From Bacteroidaceae bacterium (lineage in GTDB: Bacteria; Bacteroidota; Bacteroidia; Bacteroidales; Bacteroidaceae): a DNA stretch of 36,314 bases. Made by a program: the position numbers and the translations under genes. The notes beneath the pieces are model-generated. The model saw only the letters and a program-made list of their open reading frames with translations, ran no database searches and was not told the origin of the DNA. Of the stretch, positions 24,047-33,213 are shown one piece after another. The stretch is from NCBI GenBank assembly GCA_024401165.1, contig JAKSLN010000014.1:1-36314 (forward strand). The letters run 5' to 3'. Numbering within the stretch: the stretch's first letter is position 1; each line of letters begins with the position of its first letter.

Positions 24047-25300
24047 ATGTCGAATAACTATGAACTAAATAACGCTCTTTCTCTCTACGAGCTCAACAAT
24101 ATGGTAAGTCAGCTCATTGAGCAAACCTTACCAGATGAAGTCTGGGTAACCGGCGAAATGGCAGAAGGCCGCCCGGCTTCGGGAGGGCATTTCTATGGTG
24201 AACTTGTTCAGAAGGATGCTCGTGGAGTCAACATAATTGCCCGTGCCCGCATCATCATCTGGGCGCGTAACTATAATATGTTACGTGTTCGCTTTGCGCG
24301 CGAGACGGGAACCGAACTACGAGCCGGCATGAAGGTACAGCTCCTTGTGCGTGTCACCTTCCATGAGCAGTACGGCTACAGTCTCAATGTGCTTGATGTT
24401 GATTCCAGCTACACGCTGGGCGACATGGCACGACGCCGACAGGAGATTCTCCGCCAACTGGAGGAAGACGGCATTATCGACGATAACCGTACGCTTCCCC
24501 TTCCCACGCTATTGCAGCGTATTGCCGTCATTTCGAGTGACAAGGCGGCGGGTTATGGCGATTTCTGTGACCAGTTGCTATGCAACGACTATGGTCTGCG
24601 CTTTCATGTTCAGCTTTTCCCCGCCATCATGCAAGGCACGAGGGTAGAGGAGACCATCCTCGCTGCCCTCGATTCCATTGCCGCTCAGGAAGATCGGTGG
24701 GATGCCGTAGTCATCATTCGTGGCGGCGGAGCTGTGACTGATCTCTCTGACTTCGATTCCTACCCGCTAGCCGCTGCCATTGCCCAATTCCCTCTGCCCG
24801 TCTTCACGGGTATCGGACATGATCGCGACGAGACGGTGCTCGACCGCGTTGCCCATCGGGCCCTCAAGACACCGACTGCTGTTGCGGCATTCCTTCTCGA
24901 CCATCAATGCGCCCACCTCTCCCGACTGCTCGACTTGCAACAACGGCTTACGCAGGCTGCCTTGCGTCGGCTGGAACGAGAGAAGCAACGTCTTGAGAAC
25001 CTTTCCGGCACGCTGCCCATGGCGTTCGGACGTGTCCGCGAACGACAGGAACATCGGCTTGAGACACTTCGCAATCGCCTTCAGTCAGCCATTCTCCTCA
25101 AACTCGAGCGTGAGCGTCACCGCCTGCAACTCATGGAACAGCGCACCAATTCGCTCGACCCTTCGCTCCTCCTTAAGCGAGGGTATAGCATGACGATGGT
25201 TGGCGACCGCATTATTACCGATGCCAATCAACTCCAGCCGGGTGATGTCCTTACCACCCGTTTTGCGAATGGCGCGGTAACTTCAACCGTTAATTCATAG
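24047..25300 (+). CDS. xseA: Exodeoxyribonuclease VII large subunit, 417 aa
   Basis: XseA with several XseB subunits degrades single-stranded DNA from both ends. Residues about 15-110 are the N-terminal OB-fold (LYELNNMVSQLIEQTLPDEV, GGHFYGELVQ, GYSLNVLDVDSSYTLGDMAR). The catalytic domain follows from about 130 with IAVISSDKAAGYGDF, VIIRGGGAVTDLSDFD and GIGHDRDETVLD, then a long helical region (about 290-370) that binds XseB, and the C-terminal LLKRGYSMT box. The start is the ATG giving MSNNYELNN; an upstream in-frame TTG at 24035 would add four residues and is less likely. xseB follows 44 bases downstream. Confidence 0.95.
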   Translation: MSNNYELNNALSLYELNNMVSQLIEQTLPDEVWVTGEMAEGRPASGGHFYGELVQKDARGVNIIARARIIIWARNYNMLRVRFARETGTELRAGMKVQLLVRVTFHEQYGYSLNVLDVDSSYTLGDMARRRQEILRQLEEDGIIDDNRTLPLPTLLQRIAVISSDKAAGYGDFCDQLLCNDYGLRFHVQLFPAIMQGTRVEETILAALDSIAAQEDRWDAVVIIRGGGAVTDLSDFDSYPLAAAIAQFPLPVFTGIGHDRDETVLDRVAHRALKTPTAVAAFLLDHQCAHLSRLLDLQQRLTQAALRRLEREKQRLENLSGTLPMAFGRVRERQEHRLETLRNRLQSAILLKLERERHRLQLMEQRTNSLDPSLLLKRGYSMTMVGDRIITDANQLQPGDVLTTRFANGAVTSTVNS

Positions 25301-25344
25301 TTTTACAGACAACATAGTTTTAACTTATTATTTGCTAGTTGAAA

Positions 25345-25524
25345 ATGACTTACGAAGAATCCATAAAACAACTTGAGACACTCGCACAACAGATGGAGCG
25401 AGGCGAACTTCCTATCGACAGTCTTGCAGCAAAACTACGCGAGGCGCAACAACTCATTGCTTCCTGTCGCCAGCAGTTGTTGGATGCAGACGAGCAAGTG
25501 CAGAAGATCTTGGGCGAAGACTAA
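25345..25524 (+). CDS. xseB: Exodeoxyribonuclease VII small subunit, 59 aa
   Basis: The protein shows the XseB pattern: MTYEESIKQLETLAQQMERG (an amphipathic first helix), then ELPIDSL, a second helix (AAKLREAQQLIASCRQQLLD) and a short acidic tail. This short form matches the family, usually 60-80 residues. The ATG at 25345 is preferred over the in-frame TTG at 25339 because it gives the standard MTYEE start. It lies directly behind xseA, as in most bacteria, which confirms the call. Confidence 0.94.
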   Translation: MTYEESIKQLETLAQQMERGELPIDSLAAKLREAQQLIASCRQQLLDADEQVQKILGED

Positions 25525-25613
25525 CGGGACCATGGTCACCATCATTAATTCTTCACCCATCGAATGTCGCAACTTTTCAAACATTTCAGAACCAAAATTT
25601 CGAATCGACCAAT

Positions 25614-25811
25614 ATGAATAAACCCGTAAAGATAACCCTCTGGGTAGCCGGCATCGTTGTTGCCCTGGTTGCCGCTCTTGTCTTCTTCGTCCTTCCCAAT
25701 TACTTTGCATCATCCGATGCTGAACTGCAGGAACTGGAGCAGACGAATGTAGACAGCTTAATGAACCTCGACATTCCTGAGGCTCCCGATGTGCCTGCTG
25801 TTGCAAATTGA
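25614..25811 (+). CDS. Small single-pass membrane protein, 65 aa
   Basis: I do not recognise the family. Residues 6-31 form one hydrophobic segment (ITLWVAGIVVALVAALVFFV), with two N-terminal Lys residues on the likely cytoplasmic side and a short acidic tail (ELQELEQTNVDSLMNLD) ending in Pro/Ala-rich residues. The ATG at 25614 is 89 bases after xseB on the same strand, so it may belong to that transcript. No lipobox or signal cleavage site is apparent. Likely a small inner-membrane protein of unknown role; its codon use resembles that of the neighbouring core genes. Confidence 0.65.
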   Translation: MNKPVKITLWVAGIVVALVAALVFFVLPNYFASSDAELQELEQTNVDSLMNLDIPEAPDVPAVAN

Positions 25812-25865
25812 AACTTTTTGCATACATTTTTCTTGTAATTCGAACGAATTTACAACAAAATTATG

Positions 25866-25873
25866 TAACTTTG
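25866..25873 (+). promoter_or_regulatory. -7 promoter box for the BCAT gene
   Basis: TAACTTTG matches TAnnTTTG and is 30 bases upstream of the ATG at 25904. It also argues against starts further upstream, which would lie inside or before the promoter. Confidence 0.65.
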
Positions 25874-25903
25874 CAAATCGATAATATAAAAAAGAAAAAA
25901 GAT

Positions 25904-26920
25904 ATGGAAGAAATGGATTGGTCAAATCTCGGTTTTGGCTATCGCAAGACCGATTATAATGTACGTTGCTACTACCGCAATGGCGCGTGGGGCGAAATCG
26001 AAGTTTGCAGCGAGGAGACAATTCCCCTCCACATGGCAGCAACCTGTCTGCACTACGGTCAGGAGGCATTTGAGGGCCTGAAGGCTTATCGTTGTCCCGA
26101 TGGAAAGGTTCGCGTGTTCCGCAGCGACGAGAATGCAGCCCGTCTGCAGAGTACTTGCCGTGGCATCCTCATGCCCGAGCTGCCCACCGAGAAGTTCAAT
26201 GAGATGGTCGACAAGGTCGTTCGCCTCAACGAGCGCTTCATTCCTCCCTATGAGAGCGGTGCAACCCTCTACATCCGTCCCCTCCTCATTGGTACGGGTG
26301 CTCAGGTTGGCGTTCATCCTGCCAACGAGTATCTCTTCGTCATCTTCGTCACTCCCGTAGGTCCCTACTTCAAGGGCGGTTTCTTCGCCAATCCCTACGT
26401 CATCATCCGCGATTTCGACCGTTCTGCGCCTCTCGGTACAGGTATCTATAAGGTAGGTGGTAACTATGCCGCTTCCCTCCAGGCCAACCAGAAGGCTCAC
26501 GAACTGGGTTACGCTTGCGAGTTCTATCTCGATGCCAAGGAGAAGAAGTACATCGACGAGGCTGGTGCTGCCAACTTCTTCGGTATCAAGGACAACACCT
26601 ACATCACTCCCAAGTCAACCTCCATCCTTCCCTCCATCACCAACAAGAGTCTCATGCAGTTGGCTGAGGATCTGGGCATCAAGGTTGAGCGTCGTGCCAT
26701 TCCCGAGGAGGAGTTGGCAACCTTCGAGGAGGCAGGAGCCTGCGGTACTGCAGCCGTTATCTCTCCCATCTCTCGCATCGACGACGTTGCCACCGGCAAG
26801 AGCTACGTGTTCGGCGAGAAGCCCGGTCCCATCTCCGAGAAGCTCTTCAACAAGCTGCGCAACATCCAGTACGGCATCGAGCCCGATGTCCACGGATGGA
26901 CCCGCGTTGTCATTGACTAA
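25904..26920 (+). CDS. ilvE: Branched-chain amino acid aminotransferase, 338 aa
   Basis: This PLP enzyme interconverts Leu, Ile and Val with their 2-oxo acids, using glutamate/2-oxoglutarate. It is a class IV (BCAT II type) aminotransferase: early HYGQEAFEGLKAYR binds substrate, LYIRPLLIGTGAQVGVHPAN is the family core, and the PLP Lys183 lies in GIYKVGGNYAASL. IDEAGAANFFGI and GTAAVISPISRI complete the phosphate- and carboxylate-binding loops. Length is normal. I placed the start at MEEMDWSNLGF because the promoter lies just upstream and a longer reading would add about 32 unconserved residues. A strong terminator follows, so it is probably monocistronic, next to the glutamine synthetase. Confidence 0.94.
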   Translation: MEEMDWSNLGFGYRKTDYNVRCYYRNGAWGEIEVCSEETIPLHMAATCLHYGQEAFEGLKAYRCPDGKVRVFRSDENAARLQSTCRGILMPELPTEKFNEMVDKVVRLNERFIPPYESGATLYIRPLLIGTGAQVGVHPANEYLFVIFVTPVGPYFKGGFFANPYVIIRDFDRSAPLGTGIYKVGGNYAASLQANQKAHELGYACEFYLDAKEKKYIDEAGAANFFGIKDNTYITPKSTSILPSITNKSLMQLAEDLGIKVERRAIPEEELATFEEAGACGTAAVISPISRIDDVATGKSYVFGEKPGPISEKLFNKLRNIQYGIEPDVHGWTRVVID

Positions 26921-26946
26921 ATCTCCCTACACCTTATAAAACGTGA

Positions 26947-26977
26947 AAGGCTGTGCCCATTGGCGCAGCCTTTTTTT
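26947..26977 (+). terminator. Rho-independent terminator of ilvE
   Basis: AAGGCTGTGCC pairs with GGCGCAGCCTT around a CATT loop, with one G-T pair, followed by seven T. Confidence 0.92.
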
Positions 26978-27114
26978 GTGCGGAATGCCACGTTGGTGCC
27001 GTACGTTACGTGCAGTTCGCCATGCATGCAATTCCCTGGCAATAACGATACCCAATCCCCCCAAAACACTACGCGTTTTCAGTTCTTTTCGGCTCTAAAC
27101 CAGGAATTATGCGT

Positions 27115-27173
27115 CGCGTTTCGCGCATTATGCTTCATTTGAAGCAATTTATGAATTATTTTCCGTAACTTTG
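27115..27173 (+). promoter_or_regulatory. glnN promoter with upstream palindromes
   Basis: TAACTTTG (27166-27173) is a full TAnnTTTG box 41 bases before the glnN ATG. Just upstream are two palindromes, CGCGTTTCGCG (27115-27125) and TGCTTC-ATTT-GAAGCA (27131-27146). The second overlaps the expected -33 region and could be an operator for a nitrogen-responsive regulator; this is inference. The rest of the roughly 235-base gap holds nothing else I can support. Confidence 0.55.
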
Positions 27174-27213
27174 CCTCGGAATAAGGAATAATCAATATTA
27201 TAACAGGAAAACT

Positions 27214-29406
<2,193 letters not shown>

Positions 29407-29419
29407 GGGACGAGGCCCG

Positions 29420-31966
29420 CTACTGCCTGTCAATTGTCAGAACACCGGCCGAGTAAGGCTCTACGCTGAGTGTGTAGCGTCCATCGGCGGGTGCCACGCT
29501 TCGGTGAAGCAGCTTGACGGCATCCTTCTGCTCCATCGTGTTGCCAATCATGAGGTTGCCGGGTGCGTAGTACTCGTAGGGCGCCTCGTTCTTCGCGCTC
29601 CACGTGCTATTGAGCTGCAGCGTGTAAGGCTGTTCCGTTGGGTTGACAACCTTGACGATGACACTCTTGCCGTCCTCCGACATGGTGGTCACGACGTTCA
29701 GCTCGCCCGTGTCGCCCTCGTAGCTCAGCAGGTAGCGCGAGAAGTGGTCGTACCACAGGTCAGTAACCTGGTAGTTGGGTGCCACGTAGACGTCCTTGTA
29801 GTCAAAGTTGATGAAGGCGTTGTTCCAGTCGGGCGAGTCGGTGCGGCGGATGAAGAGGGCGGCAGCACCCATGGCCACTACGTCCTTCGACTCGCACATG
29901 TTTAGGAAGCCGCCGGCAAAGAGGCCCGTGCGCCAGTCCTGGCTGTTGAGGTTCCACTCTGAGATGAAGAGCTTGATGTTGGGGTTCGGACTCTTCGCGA
30001 TGATCTGCGCGTAGCGGTCGTACTGCTTGCCCAGGTTGATGGGGCCGCTGGCATAGCCGTTCTGCTGCTCGTAGTGGTGAAGGCTAAGGTAGTCGAAGTA
30101 GTTGCCCGAGCGGTTGATGAACTCCTCGTCCTCCTGGAAGCCTCCGCAGGCGATGATCTTGATGGTCGGGTCTATCTTTCGCATGGCCTCGGAGTAGCGG
30201 CGCACGCAGGCTTCGTACTTCTGGATGCCCATTTCCCACATCTCGTTGTCTATCTCCCAGTATTTCACGTTGTAAGGTTCCGGATGTCCGTTGGCGGCAC
30301 GCTTGGCACCCCACTCGGTGGTGGCGGGCTCGTTGCAGTAGCGCAGCCAGTTGAGGGCATTCTCCAGAATCTCGTCGGCCTCGCTGTCAGGACGCTCAAA
30401 GGCAACGCTTACCACCAGCACGGGTTCGCTGTCCACCTCGCGGCAGAAGCGCAGGAACTCGTCCGTGCCGAAGCAGTTCTGGTCGTAGTCCATCCACATC
30501 CAGTGGTCCCAGCGGCGGCGCTGCTCCTGCGGACCGATGCCCCAGCGCCAGTCGTACTGTGCCACGTATCCGCCTCCAGGCCAACGCATGCAGGTGGGGT
30601 GCAACTTCTTGACGGTCTGGAAGATGTCGGGACGGAATCCGCCCAGTGCCTGCCCGCTGGCGGTGGTCATGCTGGCCTCGTCTACCTGCACGGTGCCTCC
30701 CTCTACGCAGATGGCAAAGTCGGCATCGCCGTTGTAGCTCTCGCTGCTCAGCTCAAATTCATACTTGCGCCACTCTTGGCCGGGCGTACCCAGCTGCTGA
30801 CGGGCCACGAACTGCTGTCCGTTGCGCAGGCCAACGCTCAGTCGGCCGTTGCCCTTGGCATAGATGTAGCCGCGGTATTTCTCGCCGGCCACGACGTTCT
30901 GTGGGCCCTGCAGCAGTCCCGAGAGTTGCTGGGCGGTGATTTGCTGCGAGTAGTTCATGTTGACGGCATCGCCCTTGACGAGGCGGAACTGTCCGTCTCC
31001 GAACGACTGCCACTGGGGTGCCACGCTGGGTGTCTGTACGTCCTTGGGCAAACCCTCGAAGTAGGTCTGCTTGCCGTCGGCCGATGCCACCTTGATGTTG
31101 CGGTAGTACGCCTCGGTGTAGTTCACCCAGAAGGTGATGTCGTTGCGCCCTGCCTTGTCTAACTTGCTGTAACTGAGAATCTGTTTGCCGTCGTAGTAGA
31201 CCTTGGCCACGGCGCCGCGGCAGCTGATGCGCAGCTTGTGCCAGTCCTGCTGCTCGTTAATCTGACGCTCGTTGGCGATGGTCTTCACCAGGGCGTCGAG
31301 CGTCTTCATCTTGCGGGTTCGGCCTCGCATCTCAACCTCCTTCTCCACCATCGAGGCGATGGAGAAGTTGGGGGCGTTCTCGCCCTTCTGCATGGCCTGT
31401 CGGGCGCGGTCCATCTCCTCCTTGCGGCGCATCTCCTCGGTCTGGGCGACTGCCAGCTGGCGAACCTCGTAGTAGGGATTGTGCATGCGGAAGAAGTAGG
31501 GCTCGCCGTTCGTCTGGTTCTTGAAGGCGAAGCGCATGTCCATCAGTCCGCCGCTCCACGCTCGGCGTGCCAGGCGGTAGGAGCGCCACTTGACGTCCAT
31601 GGTGATGTCGTAGTCGTCGGTCTCGAGGCTGGCAACGTGTATGGGCTGCTCGTATCGGGTGGGGGAGTGCAGCACGCCCTCGTCGTCAGCAAACCAACCG
31701 TCAAAGTAACCGTCGCGCGGATGGATGCCGGGGAAGTGCTCCGTCTCGAAGGATCGCTCCTGGATGAGCTCCTGCCACACGCCGTTGTTGGCCGAGAAGT
31801 AGATGTGCTCGAAAAGCTGGCCGTACAGCATGGGGTCGATCATGCCGCTCGGCTTGCTGGCATCGATGGTGATGGACTTGTTTATAGGGTTGCCCTGAGC
31901 GAGGGATGGGGTGGGTGTTGCGCCTAGTGCAGCCGCGAGGCAGGCTGCCGATAGAAGATGTTTCAT
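29420..31966 (-). CDS. Secreted GH51 alpha-L-arabinofuranosidase, 848 aa
   Basis: The enzyme removes arabinofuranose side chains from arabinan or arabinoxylan. A signal peptide (MKHLLSAACLAAALGATPTP, cleaved near AQG) sends it out of the cytoplasm. DPMLYGQLFEHIYFSANNGV starts the catalytic fold. A beta-sandwich region at about 130-440 (laminin G/CBM-like) separates it from the barrel, which resumes at GGFRPDIFQTVKKLHPTCMR. The acid/base is Glu575 (YWEIDNEMW) and the nucleophile Glu670 (FISEWNLNS). A C-terminal beta domain runs from about 745. The 180-260 segment is unusual: a Glu/Lys/Arg-rich helical insert (EEMRRKEEMDRARQAMQKGE) inside the sandwich. It has no neighbouring SusC/SusD genes. 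A candidate promoter lies 75 bases upstream. Confidence 0.94.
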   Translation of the reverse strand: MKHLLSAACLAAALGATPTPSLAQGNPINKSITIDASKPSGMIDPMLYGQLFEHIYFSANNGVWQELIQERSFETEHFPGIHPRDGYFDGWFADDEGVLHSPTRYEQPIHVASLETDDYDITMDVKWRSYRLARRAWSGGLMDMRFAFKNQTNGEPYFFRMHNPYYEVRQLAVAQTEEMRRKEEMDRARQAMQKGENAPNFSIASMVEKEVEMRGRTRKMKTLDALVKTIANERQINEQQDWHKLRISCRGAVAKVYYDGKQILSYSKLDKAGRNDITFWVNYTEAYYRNIKVASADGKQTYFEGLPKDVQTPSVAPQWQSFGDGQFRLVKGDAVNMNYSQQITAQQLSGLLQGPQNVVAGEKYRGYIYAKGNGRLSVGLRNGQQFVARQQLGTPGQEWRKYEFELSSESYNGDADFAICVEGGTVQVDEASMTTASGQALGGFRPDIFQTVKKLHPTCMRWPGGGYVAQYDWRWGIGPQEQRRRWDHWMWMDYDQNCFGTDEFLRFCREVDSEPVLVVSVAFERPDSEADEILENALNWLRYCNEPATTEWGAKRAANGHPEPYNVKYWEIDNEMWEMGIQKYEACVRRYSEAMRKIDPTIKIIACGGFQEDEEFINRSGNYFDYLSLHHYEQQNGYASGPINLGKQYDRYAQIIAKSPNPNIKLFISEWNLNSQDWRTGLFAGGFLNMCESKDVVAMGAAALFIRRTDSPDWNNAFINFDYKDVYVAPNYQVTDLWYDHFSRYLLSYEGDTGELNVVTTMSEDGKSVIVKVVNPTEQPYTLQLNSTWSAKNEAPYEYYAPGNLMIGNTMEQKDAVKLLHRSVAPADGRYTLSVEPYSAGVLTIDRQ

Positions 31967-32040
31967 TGGGGATTGGGGGGATTGGGTTTAATGGCCTGAT
32001 TGGACTTATTAGCCTAATTGGTCTTGGTTTATCACGCCTA

Positions 32041-32048
32041 CAAATTTA
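32041..32048 (-). promoter_or_regulatory. Candidate -7 box for the GH51 gene
   Basis: The minus strand reads TAAATTTG, a full match to TAnnTTTG, 75 bases upstream of the GH51 start. The nearest TTG upstream is 24 bases away. The intervening leader (31967-32040) is made of repeated ATTGG/ATTAG-type units. Confidence 0.5.
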
Positions 32049-32099
32049 CGTCATTTTCTTCATTCACGAAAACAAATCGTGCAGAAAGTGCATAATTAT

Positions 32100-32130
32100 T
32101 TGGTGGACAAGAGGAAATAATGTATCTTTG
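32100..32130 (+). promoter_or_regulatory. Promoter of the lipoprotein locus
   Basis: TTG at 32100-32102 and TATCTTTG at 32123-32130 are spaced by exactly 20 bases, a full Bacteroidota promoter. Transcription should start near 32137, leaving about 215 bases of leader before the first lipoprotein gene. Confidence 0.75.
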
Positions 32131-32211
32131 CCGCTGGAAAGTCTGGTGAAAAGCAAAAAACGGTATTTCCCCTTCATATACTTTCGAAAGCGGATCTTTA
32201 CATTTTTCTAT

Positions 32212-32298
32212 ATGCCACATACCGGAATCTCACACATTCCTTTTGGCATGATGAAGAAAATGATACTGTTGACTCCACGCTTTTTGGTATATGAATAA
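32212..32298 (+). CDS. Possible 28-aa leader ORF
   Basis: Inside the long leader an ATG opens MPHTGISHIPFGMMKKMILL and ends in TPRFLVYE before a TAA at 32296-32298, 54 bases upstream of the lipoprotein start. The length and position suit a regulatory leader peptide, but no terminator/antiterminator pair is obvious and the ORF could be chance. The remainder of the 31967-32352 gap is promoter and repeats only. Confidence 0.3.
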   Translation: MPHTGISHIPFGMMKKMILLTPRFLVYE

Positions 32299-32352
32299 CA
32301 TTTTACATAATCGCCATGCCGGGAGTCGCGCGGCTTAATAACTTATTTAATA

Positions 32353-33165
32353 ATGAAGAACATCTTGTCTCTTTTCTTGTTGCTCTTATTGGCATCCTGT
32401 TCACCTGATCCGGTCACTCCGAATGGTGGTGGCAACAATAGTGGAAGCAATAGCGGCAGCAACAGTGGTAACAACAATGGTGACAACAACGGAGGAAATA
32501 ACGGAGGCGACAACGGAGGTGGAGATGCTGGCGAAGACACTTCCAAGCCTTACTTCACCATCGGGCTGGTTCCCGACACCATCAAGACATTAACCTACTG
32601 GAGTTTTTCTTATATTTATTCGACGAATATAGAAGAAGACATAAGCCTGCAGTCATCCGCTGATTGGTGCGAAGTTACACTTGGCCCCGACAGCAACATT
32701 ATCATCCATGCCATTGAAAGCTACAATCAGACGGAAGAGCAGAAGCGCGACTTCATCTATCCTGCACCACGCCAATGTACTGTTACCATTACGGTGGGAG
32801 ACGTGTACAAGAAGACCGTCGTAGTCATACAGGAGGCTGATGATGCTGTGATTCAAACCGAGGGTTACGCTTACTTAGAGTTGAACGGAAATGGCGACAA
32901 AGCCTACAAGCACATCATATCGAACTGTATCTCGTGGACAGCAACCACCAATGCCGACTGGCTGAAATTGAACAAAATTGACGAAAACACACTCGAAATC
33001 GTGTCAACTGCCAGACCAGATAATATCACCGCAGAGAGAAGCGCTGCCGTTACCCTTACCTCCGACCTCAACGAATGGGTCACAACATCATTTGGAGTTA
33101 GGGAGAAAGAGGCAGAAATCTCAGCAGGTGAATACAAGTATTCGGAGCCTACTCCTTGGGACTAA
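32353..33165 (+). CDS. Lipoprotein with two BACON-like domains, 270 aa
   Basis: Residues 1-16 form a lipoprotein signal (LLLLLASC, lipid on Cys16). A low-complexity linker of Gly, Asn, Ser and Asp (about 25-60) follows. Two immunoglobulin-like repeats of about 95 residues come next. The first contains SADWCEVTLGPDSNIIIHAI and ends in KTVVVIQEADD; the second contains TATTNADWLKLNKIDENTLE and ends in TSFGVREKEAE. The 'Ala-Asp-Trp ... Val-x-x-Gln/Arg-Glu' pattern is that of BACON domains, which bind carbohydrate or mucin, or act as spacers in Bacteroidota surface proteins. It is probably anchored in the outer membrane. The next lipoprotein gene starts 48 bases downstream, so they are likely co-expressed from the promoter at 32100. 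Confidence 0.82.
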   Translation: MKNILSLFLLLLLASCSPDPVTPNGGGNNSGSNSGSNSGNNNGDNNGGNNGGDNGGGDAGEDTSKPYFTIGLVPDTIKTLTYWSFSYIYSTNIEEDISLQSSADWCEVTLGPDSNIIIHAIESYNQTEEQKRDFIYPAPRQCTVTITVGDVYKKTVVVIQEADDAVIQTEGYAYLELNGNGDKAYKHIISNCISWTATTNADWLKLNKIDENTLEIVSTARPDNITAERSAAVTLTSDLNEWVTTSFGVREKEAEISAGEYKYSEPTPWD

Positions 33166-33213
33166 CATCAGAACTCAGTATCATTGTCTTTTACAAATAA
33201 TTGCACAAATCCT

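Noticed and set aside
25808..25903. N-terminal extension of the branched-chain aminotransferase
   Set aside because: The extension covers the -7 box at 25866-25873 and adds unconserved residues.
30074..31162. Plus-strand open frame of 362 codons opposite the GH51 gene
   Set aside because: Leu/Val/Ala/His-rich shadow of the arabinofuranosidase; no motif.
31906..32298. Longer 130-codon plus frame reaching the leader ORF
   Set aside because: Its upstream part overlaps the GH51 signal peptide and the promoter, so only the last 28 codons could be translated from that transcript.
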